A stretch of DNA of 64,000 nt from Cordylochernes scorpioides (lineage: Eukaryota; Arthropoda; Arachnida; Pseudoscorpiones; Chernetidae): assembly GCA_030710605.1 (NCBI GenBank), contig CP092863.1, positions 144,919,372-144,983,371 on the forward strand. Direction: 5' to 3'. Positions 10,820 to 20,989 of the stretch are shown one piece after another (the first letter of the stretch is position 1; each line of letters opens with the position of its first letter). Below the pieces are notes generated by a model. It was not told where the DNA came from. It saw nothing but the letters and a program-made list of their open reading frames with translations, and did not search any database. Both the position numbers and the translations under genes were made by a program.

Positions 10820-11228
10820 TACTAGCCGAATGACCCGGGCAACGCCCGTGTTTTACCCGATTGAATGTTTTTATTCAAATACTATTTGTTACAATTATAA
10901 ATTGGCGCCTTATATAAATGCATATGTTAGTTAATAACTATAGCCTATGTGCTTTATCTGTCTATGTACTGTTGGCTTCCGTAGGCGTCTCTTACTGGGA
11001 AAAAGAAAGAGAGTATTCCATTTGGTTATTAACTAATATATGCATTTATTTAAGGAGCGACCCGCTCTAACACAATGGTTACAAAAACGAAAAAGCGAGT
11101 GGGGGGGGGGGGGGGAGAGCATGATGGGGGGGGCAAAGGTGGCGTGATCGTAGCCGACCAATAGGAGGGCGCCATTCCAAAAAAAAAAAAAGCAAACGGT
11201 GACAAAGATGAAGAATGACGCTCGTAAC
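10820..11228. repeat. Unclassified GC-patchy repeat
   Basis: Starts near CTAGCCGAATGACCCGGGCA with a small hairpin GGGCAACGCCC. It contains an inverted repeat (ATAAATGCATATGTTAGTTA against its complement near 11030), a G run, and GAGCGACCCGCTC. Copy at 50290-50700. Its right end is hidden by the gap. Confidence 0.4.
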
Positions 11229-11328
11229 NNNNNNNNNNNNNNNNNNNNNNNNNNNNNNNNNNNNNNNNNNNNNNNNNNNNNNNNNNNNNNNNNNNNNNNN
11301 NNNNNNNNNNNNNNNNNNNNNNNNNNNN
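11229..11328. other. Assembly gap of 100 N
   Basis: One hundred N, a standard scaffold gap of unknown true length. Similarity between the two segment copies ends here. Confidence 1.
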
Positions 11329-11689
11329 CTCTGTCTCTCAATGACCTCATAAAAGTTAATTCATTAAAAATGTCGCTTCCATAATTAGAAATTTCTACAG
11401 AAAAATGGCCACGGAGGACTACCCCGCATAATCCCTGTCAAATTTTTTTCTACTGCCTCCTCTTGCCAATATTGGAAATTTTAGCTTCCCATTGAGGTAA
11501 ATTAATATCTTAAAAATTGATCGGGTTTTAATTAAAATATTATTAGGCCGTTTTCAATTTGTTAATTAATGAACCTATTAAAAATAAACTTCCGATAAAA
11601 TAAGGTTAGCCAACATTTTCATAATTAATAAAAGATATTTCTACTTTTTACAATAGACAGGTTTTATATTGAATAATTTTAAAATACAC

Positions 11690-11935
11690 CCATAGACAAA
11701 ACTTAAGGAAGTTGTACCTTTTAGCATATATAATCGGGATTGTTACAATAACTCTGAAAGATATTACAGTGACCTTTATTGAAGACATATGCGATAACCA
11801 AGTGTGTATACACTCATGGACAAAACCTAAGGAAGTTGTACCTTTTAGCATGTATTTCGGGATTAAGACAATAACTCGGAAAGATAGTACAGTGACCTTT
11901 ATTGAAGACACACGAGATAACCAAGTGTGAACAAA
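11690..11935 (-). repeat. 123-bp satellite, two units
   Basis: Two units of the satellite seen at 1795-2755, in the same orientation (TTAAGGAAGTTGTACC, CCTTTATTGAAGACA). Confidence 0.85.
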
Positions 11936-12850
11936 ATTGTCTCTGTATTCTTGTTTAAGTTTTGTCTATGAGTTTAGATCTGTATTTCAAATAGCTGGTT
12001 TTGAAGTTAGTTATCAATACTTCTGTAGAATGGCATAAAGATCCAAAATCTCAAGAATCAAAAATAAGAAGATTTCTACAATACACCTTTCCCTTGTACA
12101 ATTATAATCAAAGAACATAATTCATATATATATAGAGGGAATATTACACATACGGCTATGTATTTTATATAAATACATATAATATACCAATTATATATGC
12201 ATATCTGAGCATATTAAGTCAAGCTAATAAATGGGGAACTATGTAATTAATTAACAGAACTTAATTGCCAATATGGAGAGCGTGTAATTTGGCTTGTAAT
12301 CAATTTGTGATCAAATCAATTTCAGTATGACGCTGTTTGTGAAACATTGTCCACACAACAATAGCCCTTAATGACATTTCCCTGGGATTTATTGATGGAA
12401 CCGGGATGCAAATCAACTCTAACTAATATACATATTTACCCTTATAGGTATGTGTGGAGCTGCCAATAAACAATAATATGACAAAAAAGGAACCTCTTTT
12501 TAAAAAAAATGCATTTATATTTACATTCATGTTTGTCTGTCTAGTGCATTAATTTTATTGTAGTGATGAAGAGTGTGCAAATACACCTGTCTATGTAAAT
12601 TTTGAAAAGAATCCAATTTCATGAGTTCTCTCTCAAGATGTTATGAAATCTAAGTTGCCTCTATACTGATGAAGGTCATAATCCGAAATGATGGTATAAA
12701 GTTTGGCTTTTTGTTTGAATTTCCCAAATGTGATGTTGTAAGATATAATATCACCCACATTGCATATTATACTAGCATGATAAATAGAATTTATAATGGA
12801 TTTTTAAAGGGAAAGGTGCCTATTTAGTACATGAATACCTTCCTTCCCGC
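11935..12850. other. No gene seen
   Basis: AT-rich. A very weak hammerhead-like stretch lies near 12665-12710 (see rejected items). Confidence 0.4.
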
Positions 12851-12856
12851 AACTAA

Positions 12857-13027
12857 AAATACTTCCATCAACAAGGAAATATATTGTATGCCATTATAAA
12901 AGCTAAAAAGAGCCATTCCAACAAAAAGGACGAGATTAAAAGACTATCAAATTTCATCAGGACAATACAAGACCTCACACCGCGCAACAGACATTGGCTC
13001 AAATTCCCAGAAATAGATGGACTTTGA
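12857..13027 (+). pseudogene. Short coding-like fragment, unrecognised
   Basis: A 56-codon frame, closed by TGA at 13025-13027, reads AIIKAKKSHSNKKDEIKRL and then TPRNRHWLKFPEIDG. The composition looks protein-like rather than repeat-like, and it has no ATG. I do not recognise it. Possibly the last part of a captured gene, or a chance frame in AT-rich DNA. Confidence 0.25.
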
Positions 13028-13029
13028 TG

Positions 13030-13470
13030 TTTCAAATACATATCAAATATATATATATATATGAATAACTGAATAATATAATGATAATATAATAATAATC
13101 TTTTATAGCTGATATTAAATAGAAAACACACCACAAGCTGTGGCTATATTTGAGAGAAAAGTTATTTGTTTAGACCTTTTGTTAAACATTATTTTAGACG
13201 TTCCGACTTCACGCTGTTTATATTTTCAAAGAAGATTATTTGCATAATTCCTATTTGGACACATGTTATGAATGATCTTACAGCATGTAGAATGTGCACA
13301 GGGCCTCGATATATTTATTTTAAATACAATATCATTTATAACTTAACTTCTATTAAGTATTATTTAAATAGCTTCCTTTGAAAATGACAACAGTGCATGG
13401 TCGAAGTTTCGGTTCATTTAAAAAATAAATTACATATTAATATTTGCTATTAAAAAAATATATATCCTGT
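13030..13470. other. No gene seen
   Basis: AT-rich. The stretch GGTCGAAGTTTCGGTTC near 13400 resembles a degraded GAAAC box in reverse but lacks a partner. Confidence 0.4.
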
Positions 13471-13477
13471 CCACGTT

Positions 13478-13645
13478 AACATGAGCTTTTCAAATGGCAG
13501 AGCGCCATCTAGTGAGACAGAAATCAACTAAACGTTGATTTAGCCTGTTCCCTTGATATTTAACCAACGTTTAGTTGATTTCTGTTCTACTAGATGGCGC
13601 TCTTCTTTCTAAAAAGCTCACGTGAGCGTGGTCAGAATATGCCTT
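13478..13645. repeat. Family A inverted pair, centre deleted
   Basis: GAGCGCCATCTAGTGAGAC in the left arm is mirrored by CTACTAGATGGCGCTC in the right arm. The flanking AACTAAACGTTGATTTAGCC and CAACGTTTAGTTGATTTC parts pair as well. The arms meet almost directly, so the hammerhead-bearing middle is absent. Confidence 0.75.
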
Positions 13646-13769
13646 TTTTAAATTTTAATACCAAAACTTTTTTATAGTATTTTTATATATAATTATATTT
13701 GAAAAATAGTACAAAAGTAAATTTTTACTTGGATCAGGTGAATAAATTGAGAAAAATAGCATTTTCGAT

Positions 13770-13875
13770 TGTGTAACTGAAAGTTGCTGATGGCTTGCGC
13801 CATCTATGGCATTTTCTTCCGATAGATGGTGCAAAGCCATCAGCAACTTTCATTTACACTATCAGGTAAAGCTTT
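13770..13875. repeat. Family B inverted pair, arms only
   Basis: CTGATGGCTTGCGCCATCTA faces its complement GATGGTGCAAAGCCATCAGC with about ten bases between them. Confidence 0.75.
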
Positions 13876-13879
13876 TTTT

Positions 13880-14520
13880 AATAATTATATTCATAGTCTC
13901 TTACAATCAATATATATAAAAACATTTACTTCAATAAATTAAAAACGTTTTCTCTATTTAAGTAAATGTAACACAAACGACATTTATATAAAAAAAAAAC
14001 ACAAGAAATGCCAACATAGAATTCCATTTACAATGAATAATGATTGTAGGCCATCAATTTCCTTTAATATATCTTGGCTTTAAACGCCATAAAAAGACCA
14101 TTTTTTTGTGTGTGTGATACGTTAAATAATAAAAAAGAGTCCAAATCTAAAGGAATTTCCATTTCTCCATTCAAGTGTAAAATAACTGTCATTTATGAAG
14201 GATTAGACTTTGAGTTTATCATAATTGATGGCAAAATTTCTCTTTGTTTACATCCCAGGATGATGTATCTGCTCTAATTAATTTTATTCTTGGTTGATAA
14301 CACTCTGAAATCTGGAACAGATAAATGGGTAACGTATTTTTACATTATTTTCGTTATATTAGCTTAATCTTATTATATTAGTTTGAATTCCACGCATATA
14401 GAACACTATGTTTGTAGCTGTTGAGATTCGAAACACTCAATGCTATATTTTTATCTTAAAATTAAGGAAAACAAAATTATCTTATAACCACGGAATTTTC
14501 AAAAGTTTTTTAAATAGAAT
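13880..14520. other. No gene seen
   Basis: AT-rich. The open frame at 14074-14277 is rich in I, K and F with no family signature; I treat it as chance. Confidence 0.4.
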
Positions 14521-14529
14521 AAAGGCAGT

Positions 14530-14850
14530 GGAGAATTCAAGTTGCTTTTGTGGTTTTTAGGAACAAACCTCAAGACATCTACTGATCGATTGTCCAGCAT
14601 TTCAAGATTATAGAATGAACTAGTTGTTTATGGACTTAACGATTTGATTTCCGTAAAATATCATATTTAAAGTTCAATTCATTTTGTAAATACATTTTAA
14701 ACTTGCTACAAAATCTGGATCTCTAATGTTTTCATGCGTTGAATAATGTAAATAACATATGTAAATAAACTTTTCTCCTTGTTTGGCGCAAGTATCCCTT
14801 GCGAGATATAGCACTTTGGAAATAAAATAATTGTAATTGTAATTGTAATC
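14530..14850 (+). mobile_element. LINE 3' end with zinc-finger remnant and TTGTAA tail
   Basis: 14536-14625 reads TSRHLLIDCPAFQDYR after a C-x-C-G stretch interrupted by a stop. This is the C-terminal cysteine/histidine motif of Jockey or R1-like reverse transcriptases. The 3' UTR ends in AAATAAAATAATTGTAATTG, with a repeated ATTGTA tail. It is a 5'-truncated dead LINE. A related end is at 60250-60650. Confidence 0.55.
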
Positions 14851-14879
14851 TTATAACAAACATTTCTAATTATAGAGGC

Positions 14880-15125
14880 TGCCTGGCCGGCATTTATAGT
14901 TTTTCAAATGAAAGACATTTCGGCCAGTAAATATTTTTATTGTCTCGACGTTTCGACAAAAATATTTTGTCTTCGTCAGGAGAGAACAAAAATTAAAACA
15001 TTTGGCAAAAGGCTGCCTGGCCAAATGTTTTAATATTTGTTCCCTTCTGACTAGGACAAAAGATTTTCATCGAAACGTCGAGACAATAAAAATATTTACT
15101 GTTCGAAGTGTATTTTATTTGAAGA
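14880..15125. mobile_element. Family G inverted pair with hammerhead-like motifs
   Basis: GGCTGCCTGGCC appears at both 14878 and 15012. A reverse-strand motif at 14940-14987 has CTGACGA, a perfect 7-bp stem II and GAAACGTC. The forward partner at 15048-15092 is decayed (CTGACTA). A fragment of the family is at 19480-19590. Confidence 0.55.
14940..14987 (-). ncRNA. Hammerhead-like motif, atypical stem III
   Basis: On the - strand CTGACGA (14973-14979) is followed by one extra A and a stem II GACAAAA/TTTTGTC. Then come GAAA (14951-14954), CG and TC. Stem I can pair CTCT with AGAG over at least 4 bp. The two-base stem III and the extra A make it less certain than the other hammerheads in this window. 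Confidence 0.4.
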
Positions 15126-15244
15126 AACATTTCTAAGATAATTAAACTGAAATTTTGAAAAGCATTATGAATGCTTGGCTCATCAGTGTGAACCATCTCA
15201 GTAATTCCACCAATTTAATCTATCAGATCTAAACTAGATAACCT

Positions 15245-15550
15245 TTTTTTGGCTTATCCTTAGTACACGTGGTACAGACCATGAAATCATGGTGGGTAGA
15301 AGAAGGGGACTACTTTTACTGTAAGTTCACCATATGTCTACACATGTGAGAAGCAGTTCGACTTTGAACTTACAAATGTGCCAGAGCCCCGTTTGGTTAC
15401 TTGCACTCGCTGGTGGGGTTAGACATTTGCAAGAATCGGGGGCCATCGGAGATTTTTTTTTATCAGAAAAAAGTGGCCAATGCGGGAATCGAACCCGGGT
15501 CATAGCGGTCCAAAACCTACGGTTTAGACCATCCTTTCATCGACCCCCAA
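15245..15550 (-). mobile_element. SINE-A, near full length
   Basis: Read on the - strand: a tRNA-like head with a good B box (GGTTCGATTCC, near 15490) and a weak A box. The body (CACATTTGTAAGTTCAAAG, CACATGTGTAGACATATGG) follows, then a tail ending GTGTACTAAGGATAAGCC and A's. About 300 bp. The amino-acid type of the parent tRNA cannot be assigned. Confidence 0.75.
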
Positions 15551-15559
15551 ACTAGATTA

Positions 15560-16430
15560 CTAATAACTATTAATAATAATAATAAACTAGGGACAGATAT
15601 AAACAATACAACTATTGTATGTTGCTTCTATAATATCTGTACTTGAAGTCTTGGTGATGGTATTTTAACGACACTATGTAAATTTGTATCTATAATTGTA
15701 GATATTTTACATATTTCAGCTTCAAGCAAACCTCTTCTACTTAACAATTAGAAAGTTATGTTAAGGCAATAATTGTATAATTTACACCTTCATTAAAAAA
15801 AGTAATATTAACAACAAAGGTTTTTTCAAATAAAGCAATATTCCTACTGTCCTTCTTACTGTTATGCAAATAAAACCATTGATAAGACAGACCCTCCCAA
15901 TTAATTCTCATAGCAGTGAGGAAAGTATAAACACTCTTTATTTGATTCGACATGTCAAACATTCATGCTTAAAGGATTTGAACTCTGATATTGAATAAAG
16001 ATAAGAAATCAAGGCTCATAGAAAGTTCCATATTTTCAATCAAGGTAACATCAGCTATTCTAATGAACCTCGATCCTTAAGATAATTGTTGGGGATCGTT
16101 TTTGAAGACAACTCTCAGATTTATAAAATTAATTTATTAAACTTTAAACATTTTTAGATATAGAGAGAAACTTGGTATTTAAGGCAACAAAAGAATCATC
16201 TAATTTACATACATCGTTCTAACCAGATCCAACTTGTGTAAAACAGACGACCAAGCAAAAATAAACAAATTAATAATAGAGGGTAAGTTCCTATTTTTTA
16301 CAAGCTTTCACACTCAAAGAATATTCAACTTCTTGCTTCAATAATATACTTCAAATTGTGAGACATAGCGCCACATTGTTGAGACCACTCCCACTACATA
16401 GTAGATTAGTAAAAGAAAGGCATCTCCTTT
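15560..16430. other. No gene seen
   Basis: AT-rich intron sequence upstream of the first Ig exon, without recognised repeats. Confidence 0.4.
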
Positions 16431-16431
16431 T

Positions 16432-16655
16432 TGTGTAATTAAAATTTGCTGATGGCTTGCGCCATCAATCGGAATATATATAATTATTCCGATAAAATAT
16501 GGTACATTGTGGAGCACATGTGCTTTACAGAAGGCAGTGCGCCATTTGTTGGAACAGAAATCAACTAAACATTGATTTAGCCTGTTCCCTGATTTTTTTT
16601 AATTTCAACACCTGACCTTTTTATCTTTTATTTTTTCTATCGTTTTTTCATGGTA
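16432..16655. repeat. Family B arm and family A remnant against the exon
   Basis: A family B arm (GATGGCTTGCGCCATCAATC) is followed by a reversed family A arm (16520-16600). The forward end of family A (ACCTTTTTATCTTTTATTTT) then runs to about 16650. That pyrimidine-rich end lies 28 bases before the splice acceptor of the next exon. Confidence 0.7.
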
Positions 16656-16677
16656 CATTGTGTTGTTGGATGTACAG

Positions 16678-16941
16678 AGCCGCTATCTGTGGAAGTAAGA
16701 CCCTCCAAGTTGACGGTAGACGCGGGTTCCACGGCTATATTCAACTGTACGGTGAGAGGCGGCCCAGCTGCCGTGGAGTGGGCACGGGACCTCACCCCGC
16801 TGAGACCCTCGGCTCGGATCAGGACAGGACCGACCTCGCTGGAGATAGGTCCGGTGGCTCGCTCCGACCGTGGTATGTTCCAGTGCCGGGCTTATGGCGA
16901 GAGAGGATCGGCGCAGGATTCTGCCCAGCTTTCTATTGGAG
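16678..16941 (+). CDS. Dscam: Dscam-family exon, one Ig domain (probably Ig4)
   Basis: The exon lies between an acceptor ending ACAG at 16677 and a strong donor G|GTAAGT at 16942. Both are phase 1, giving 88 codons. It encodes one I-set immunoglobulin domain: the B-strand cysteine in FNCTV, the tryptophan in VEWARD, and the DRGMFQC motif before a closing LSIGG. The sequence and order match arthropod Dscam, a neuronal and immune cell-adhesion receptor acting at the plasma membrane in self-avoidance. The domain number is my inference. Coding DNA is GC-rich while the surroundings are AT-rich. Earlier exons must lie left of the window. Another Ig-superfamily gene is possible but less likely, given the following exons. 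Confidence 0.88.
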
Positions 16942-17148
16942 GTAAGTTTTACTTAACATTTACATATATAACCTTCTTTATATATATATATACATATCAA
17001 AAATAAAAATGGCATATCCTGACCAGGAGCACATGTGCTTTTCAGAAGGCAGAACGCCATCTGGTGGAACAAAAATCAACTAAACATTGATTTAGCCTGT
17101 TCCCTGATATTTGGCCAACCCAATCTTTTAATAAATCAAGAAAAGCCA

Positions 17149-17191
17149 TCCACGAACGCGTTTCGCGCTTTTTGGCGCTCGTCTGCGTGGA
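17149..17191 (-). ncRNA. Hammerhead motif with one core change
   Basis: On the - strand stem I is TCCACG with CGTGGA, stem II is GCGC with GCGC, and GAAA, CGCG and TT are in place. The core reads CAGACGA instead of CTGACGA, so it is probably inactive. Confidence 0.7.
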
Positions 17192-17522
17192 GTAGGCTGT
17201 ACCACTGAGACCAAAAAGATATTTTGGTCCCAGTAGCTTCTTGAAAAACCGAGAAATGGGTATTTAAGGCCAAACTTGCGTAAATACGCTTACCACATGA
17301 AAATAAACGAAAGAAAAATAAAGATAAAAAGATCAGGTGTTTAAATCAAAAATAAAAATGCATATCCTGACCAGGAGCACATGTGCATTACAGAAGGCAG
17401 AACGCTATCTGGTGGAACAGAAATCAACTGAACATTGATTTAGCCTGTTCCCTGATGTTTCTTGGTTTTTCAAGAAGCTACTGGGACTAAAACACCTTTT
17501 TGGTCGCAGCAGTACAGCCTAC

Positions 17523-17564
17523 TCCACGCTGACGAGCGCCAAAAGCGCGAAACGCGTTCGTGGA
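17523..17564 (+). ncRNA. Hammerhead ribozyme motif, intact
   Basis: Stem I TCCACG (17523-17528) pairs perfectly with CGTGGA (17559-17564). Core CTGACGA is at 17529-17535. Stem II GCGC (17536-17539) pairs with GCGC (17545-17548). GAAA is at 17549-17552, the minimal stem III CGCG at 17553-17556, and TT precedes the expected cleavage point. All required positions of the family consensus are met. Confidence 0.85.
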
Positions 17565-17810
17565 TGGCTTTTCTTGATTTATCAAGAAATTGGGTTGGCC
17601 AAATATCAGGGAACAGGCTGAATCAATGTTTAGTTGATTTCTGTTCCACCAGGTGGCGTTCTGCCTTCTGAAAAGCACATGTGCTTCTGGTCGGGATATG
17701 CCATTTTTATTTTTGATTTCAACACCTGATATTTTTATCTTTTATTTTTTCTTTCGTTTTTTTCATATATACATATGTGATAAAACAATAACAAATAAAA
17801 ATATAAAAAT

Positions 17811-17935
17811 TCTCAGGAAGCCTCTGGAACCAGATTTTGGTCATAGAGGTATAATCTGCACAAAGCTGATGAGGGCCAAAAACCCGTAACGCGTCAAGTC
17901 AAAGTTAAAGACCTTCTACTTCATCAGGTTTTGTC
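17811..17935 (+). repeat. Decayed hammerhead-bearing element
   Basis: CTCAGGAAGCCTC, a CAGATTTTGGTC half-hairpin and GCTGATGAGGGCC follow the family A/B order. GAAA has become GTAA and stem I no longer pairs. The arm after it is unrelated to A or B. Confidence 0.6.
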
Positions 17936-18029
17936 CAGGAGTGTAATAATTATCAAAAGACAATTATAAAACTATAAGAAACTTTAAAATGAGTAATTTT
18001 GTAGAATTTTTGACGCGTATATTTCTTTA

Positions 18030-18265
18030 GAAAAATCAATTTTCTACTGCCCTTACTGAAATGATAAAATAATAGGAGGGCCTGGCTCATCAGTGGTGAA
18101 CCCTATTATATAAAATGGTAGATTAAACTGGCGAAACCGCTGTGAGGGTTTACTATTGATGAGCCAGGCCTTCTCATTATTTTTATTATTTCTCATTATT
18201 TTATCATTGAAGTAAGGGTACTAGAAAATCAATGTATTTTTAAAAGAATCATACGTGTCTAAAAT
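18030..18265. repeat. Family D inverted dimer
   Basis: GGAGGGCCTGGCTCATCAGT with its CTACTGCCCTTACTG outer part is mirrored by GATGAGCCAGGCCTTCTCAT and GTAAGGGTACTAGAAA. The centre contains TGGTAGATTAAACTGGCGAA. No coding sequence. Confidence 0.8.
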
Positions 18266-18724
18266 AGTTTAAATTTATTAAAACAAGATAAAGGAACATT
18301 TGAAAGATGAAGTGTAAAAGTGGTTAGGGAGAAGTTAGGGAGGAAAATAGTAAATCTAGCCATGGGAACCCAATCTCTCACTTTCCACTATCTATCTTGA
18401 CTGAAGGTCTTATCAATGCCCTTCCTGGTAATGGCTTTTGACTTTTTCTACGATATCGGAGTTCTTTTTTTTTTGGCAAATCTATCAATAGTTCTTCCTG
18501 TTTGGTAAATAGTCAAATAACCAGAGAAATATATTTATATTGATATATTCATAGAGACTCTTGGACACAAAACTTGATTTCATATTTTGATATCGCTGGT
18601 CTTTTTTTATTTTTACCGTGATTTGAAAAGTACTCTCCTTGACAAAATTTAAGGATGTGAATGGTCTTTGATACGCCGTCATCTGTATATATATATTTTT
18701 TTTGAAAGAGACAGAAGTTATTTT

Positions 18725-19400
18725 GTTCACACTCTTGTGGTTATCTCGTGTCTTCAATAAAGGTCACTGTAATATCTTTCAGAGTTATGGTCTGAATCCC
18801 GATATACATGCTAAAAGGTACAACTTCCTTAAGTTTTGTCTATGAGTGTATACACACTTGGTTATCTCGTGTGTCTTCAATAAAGGTCACTGTAATATCT
18901 TTCAGAGTTATGGTCTGAATCCCGATATACATGCTAAAAGGTACAACTTCCTTAAGATTTGTCTATGAGTGTATACACACTTGGTTATCTCGTGTGTCTT
19001 CAATAAAGGTCACTGTAATATCTTTCAGAGTTATGGTCTGAATCCCGATATACATGCTAAAAGGTACAACTTCCTTAAGTTTTGTCTATGAGTGTATACA
19101 CACTTGGTTATCTCGTGTGTCTTCAATAAAGGTCACTGTAATATCTTTCAGAGTTATGGTCTGAATCCCGATATACATGCTAAAAGCTACAACTTCCTTA
19201 AGTTTTGTCTATGAGTGTATACACACTTGGTTATCTCGTGTGTCTTCAATAAAGGTCACTGTAATATCTTTCAGAGTTATGGTCTGAATCCCGATATACA
19301 TGCTGAAAGGTACACCTTTCTTGAGGTTTGTCTATGAGTGTATACACACTTGGTTATCTCATGTGTCTTCAATAAAGGTCACTGTAATATATTTTAACGT
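18725..19400 (+). repeat. 123-bp satellite array, opposite orientation
   Basis: Five to six units at an exact 123-bp spacing (the CAATAAAGG stretch recurs at 18878, 19001 and 19124). They are much more uniform than the block at 1795-2755 and reversed relative to it. The last unit decays after 19385. Confidence 0.92.
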
Positions 19401-19589
19401 TCATGCCATATACATGTTATATATTAACATGCTAAATGGTACAACATCCTTAATTTTTGTGCATCAGTCTATATTTCTTCAAATTAAAATACTTCGGCCA
19501 GTAAATTTCCTTTTAAAAAGTATTTACTGGTCAGAGTATCATTAATTTGTAGAAATATGAATTCTGGCCAGGCAGCCTCTATTTTTACG

Positions 19590-20375
19590 ATAATCAGTGT
19601 ATATATAATATATAGAGTAAACAATATTTTTTAACATTTCATCTTCAATATCAAAATATAAAATATATTATTCAAACTTTAATTCTCTCCACAGGCTAAT
19701 TATTGAATTATATTTATATGTAATATCCAATCTTTGTATAATTAAATTGAATAAGCTTATGGCCAAGCTCATCTTGAGTTTATTGCAGTTAACGTTCGTA
19801 TAACTATCTTATAATAATATTTATTTAAAATAAAAGTGGCGCTAATTCTTTATTTCATATTTTATTTGTTATTTGTGTTGATTTACTGACATACTGGAAG
19901 TTCATACACACCGCTTAGATACAATAAAAAAACAGGAAAATGTTCTCCCAATAAGTCAATATACCAATGGCACTTGTTCCTCCACCTTTTTTTCCTCTCT
20001 CTAGGTCTTCATCTGAGGTCATTACTGCAAACACCCAAATGATTTTTATTGATCAACAATTCAGTGATTTTATATATTATTTTTGCTATATATCGTTATA
20101 CTTTGTATATTTATATAATAAAATTTTCTAGATTACATATATTTTTTATTCTTTCACTAAATAATAATATTTTCAATATATTAAAGTGGGTGTTCTCTTA
20201 GAGAAATTAATTTTATAAAATATATAAAAAAGGAGTGTTTTTAGAAATATAATTCCAAAAAATAAGTCTGCAAACCGTTTCGATTTTTAATGAAATAAAT
20301 TAATGTTTTTTTTAAAAAGGTGTGGGTCGCCGAAACATCAAGGAACAATGAACGTTTATAAAAAGGTTGATCAAA
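19590..20375. other. No gene seen
   Basis: AT-rich intron sequence with no recognised repeat or frame. Confidence 0.4.
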
Positions 20376-20379
20376 TATT

Positions 20380-20700
20380 TCCAATAGAAGCAATGGGCGC
20401 CTCTCCCGTCAAAATAAACGTCAAAACCTGACACCATCTATTGACCGTCGCCGCAACTAGCGGCCTCGGGTCGGTGACAAAGCCACAACACCAGCTTTGG
20501 CAAACTGAGAAGCGTCCAGCTAAAGACCATGGTTTCGGGCTAATGGCCCTCGTCAGTTTAGGGCGGACTTGTGGCTTTGTCACCGACCCGAAGCCGCTAG
20601 TTGCGGCGACGGTCAATAGATGGCGTCAGGTTTTGATGTTTATTTTGACGGGAGAAGCGCCCATAGCTTCTATGGATTAATTTCCTCCCGGCAAATTTTC
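20380..20700. mobile_element. Family C inverted dimer with hammerhead
   Basis: A nearly perfect palindrome of about 300 bp. CTCTCCCGTCAAAATAAACG, CCATCTATTGACCGTCG and CTAGCGGCCTCGGGTCGGTG on the left are mirrored on the right by GGTCAATAGATGGCGTC and ATTTTGACGGGAGAAGC. The outer ends (GAAGCAATGGGCGC and GCGCCCATAGCTTC) also match. A - strand hammerhead sits off centre. Open frames on both strands are mirror images of each other and are by-products. Confidence 0.85.
20520..20561 (-). ncRNA. Hammerhead ribozyme motif, intact
   Basis: On the - strand stem I is CTAAA (20557-20561) with TTTAG (20520-20524). Core CTGACGA is at 20550-20556. Stem II GGGC pairs with GCCC around the loop CATTA. GAAA is at 20533-20536. 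Stem III CCATGG can form two pairs, and TC (20525-20526) precedes the cleavage point. All required boxes are present. Confidence 0.83.
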
Positions 20701-20989
20701 CAAATATTTTCAACTTGAATTTATAACTTCTAGAAATACAGCAGTGATGATAGAAAGTCATATTAAATATTCAAAAGAAGAAACTTATTTCTATATTTCT
20801 CTGAAAAAACTGATTATTTTCATCTCGATTCGATAAAAAGGAGAAATTTATCGAATTAAGTTACAATATTTTACTATTCATTCAATTAATAATAAAACAC
20901 AATAAATGTTTATTTCTCAAATTGAATCATTTATTTTAAATATCATTATATTATCCTAGCTGTCATATAATCACCTTTAAATCTTTCCT

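Larger units (their letters stand above)
1..11228 (+). repeat. Segment copy 1, paralogue or other haplotype of 22057-50700
   Basis: The whole stretch reappears in the same order and orientation from 22057 to about 50700, with scattered substitutions, small indels and different tandem-repeat counts. This copy lacks the Penelope-like array and the BEL element found in the other, so it preserves both empty sites. It begins inside a family D repeat, so the similarity probably continues left of the window. It stops exactly at the N gap at 11229, which suggests either a real duplication cut by the gap or an allelic contig end placed next to its partner. Confidence 0.9.
16998..17770. mobile_element. 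Family A inverted dimer with opposed hammerheads
   Basis: Two reverse-oriented copies (about 16998-17300 and 17300-17460) face a forward copy (17461-17770). Arms carry GCAGAACGCCATCTGGTGG and AACATTGATTTAGCCTGTTC. The centre carries a GACCAAAA hairpin and a hammerhead. The forward hammerhead at 17523-17564 is intact; the reverse one at 17149-17191 is damaged. The forward copy ends in the TTTTTATCTTTTATTTTTTC tract. Confidence 0.85.

Noticed and set aside
12665-12712. CTGATGAAGG...CCGAAATGATGG resembling a hammerhead
   Set aside because: Stem II is only GG/CC around a mismatched stretch, stem III does not pair and stem I is broken; too weak to annotate.
20371-20680. Two ~80-codon frames on opposite strands starting MTVAATSG
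   Set aside because: They are mirror images produced by the family C palindrome.
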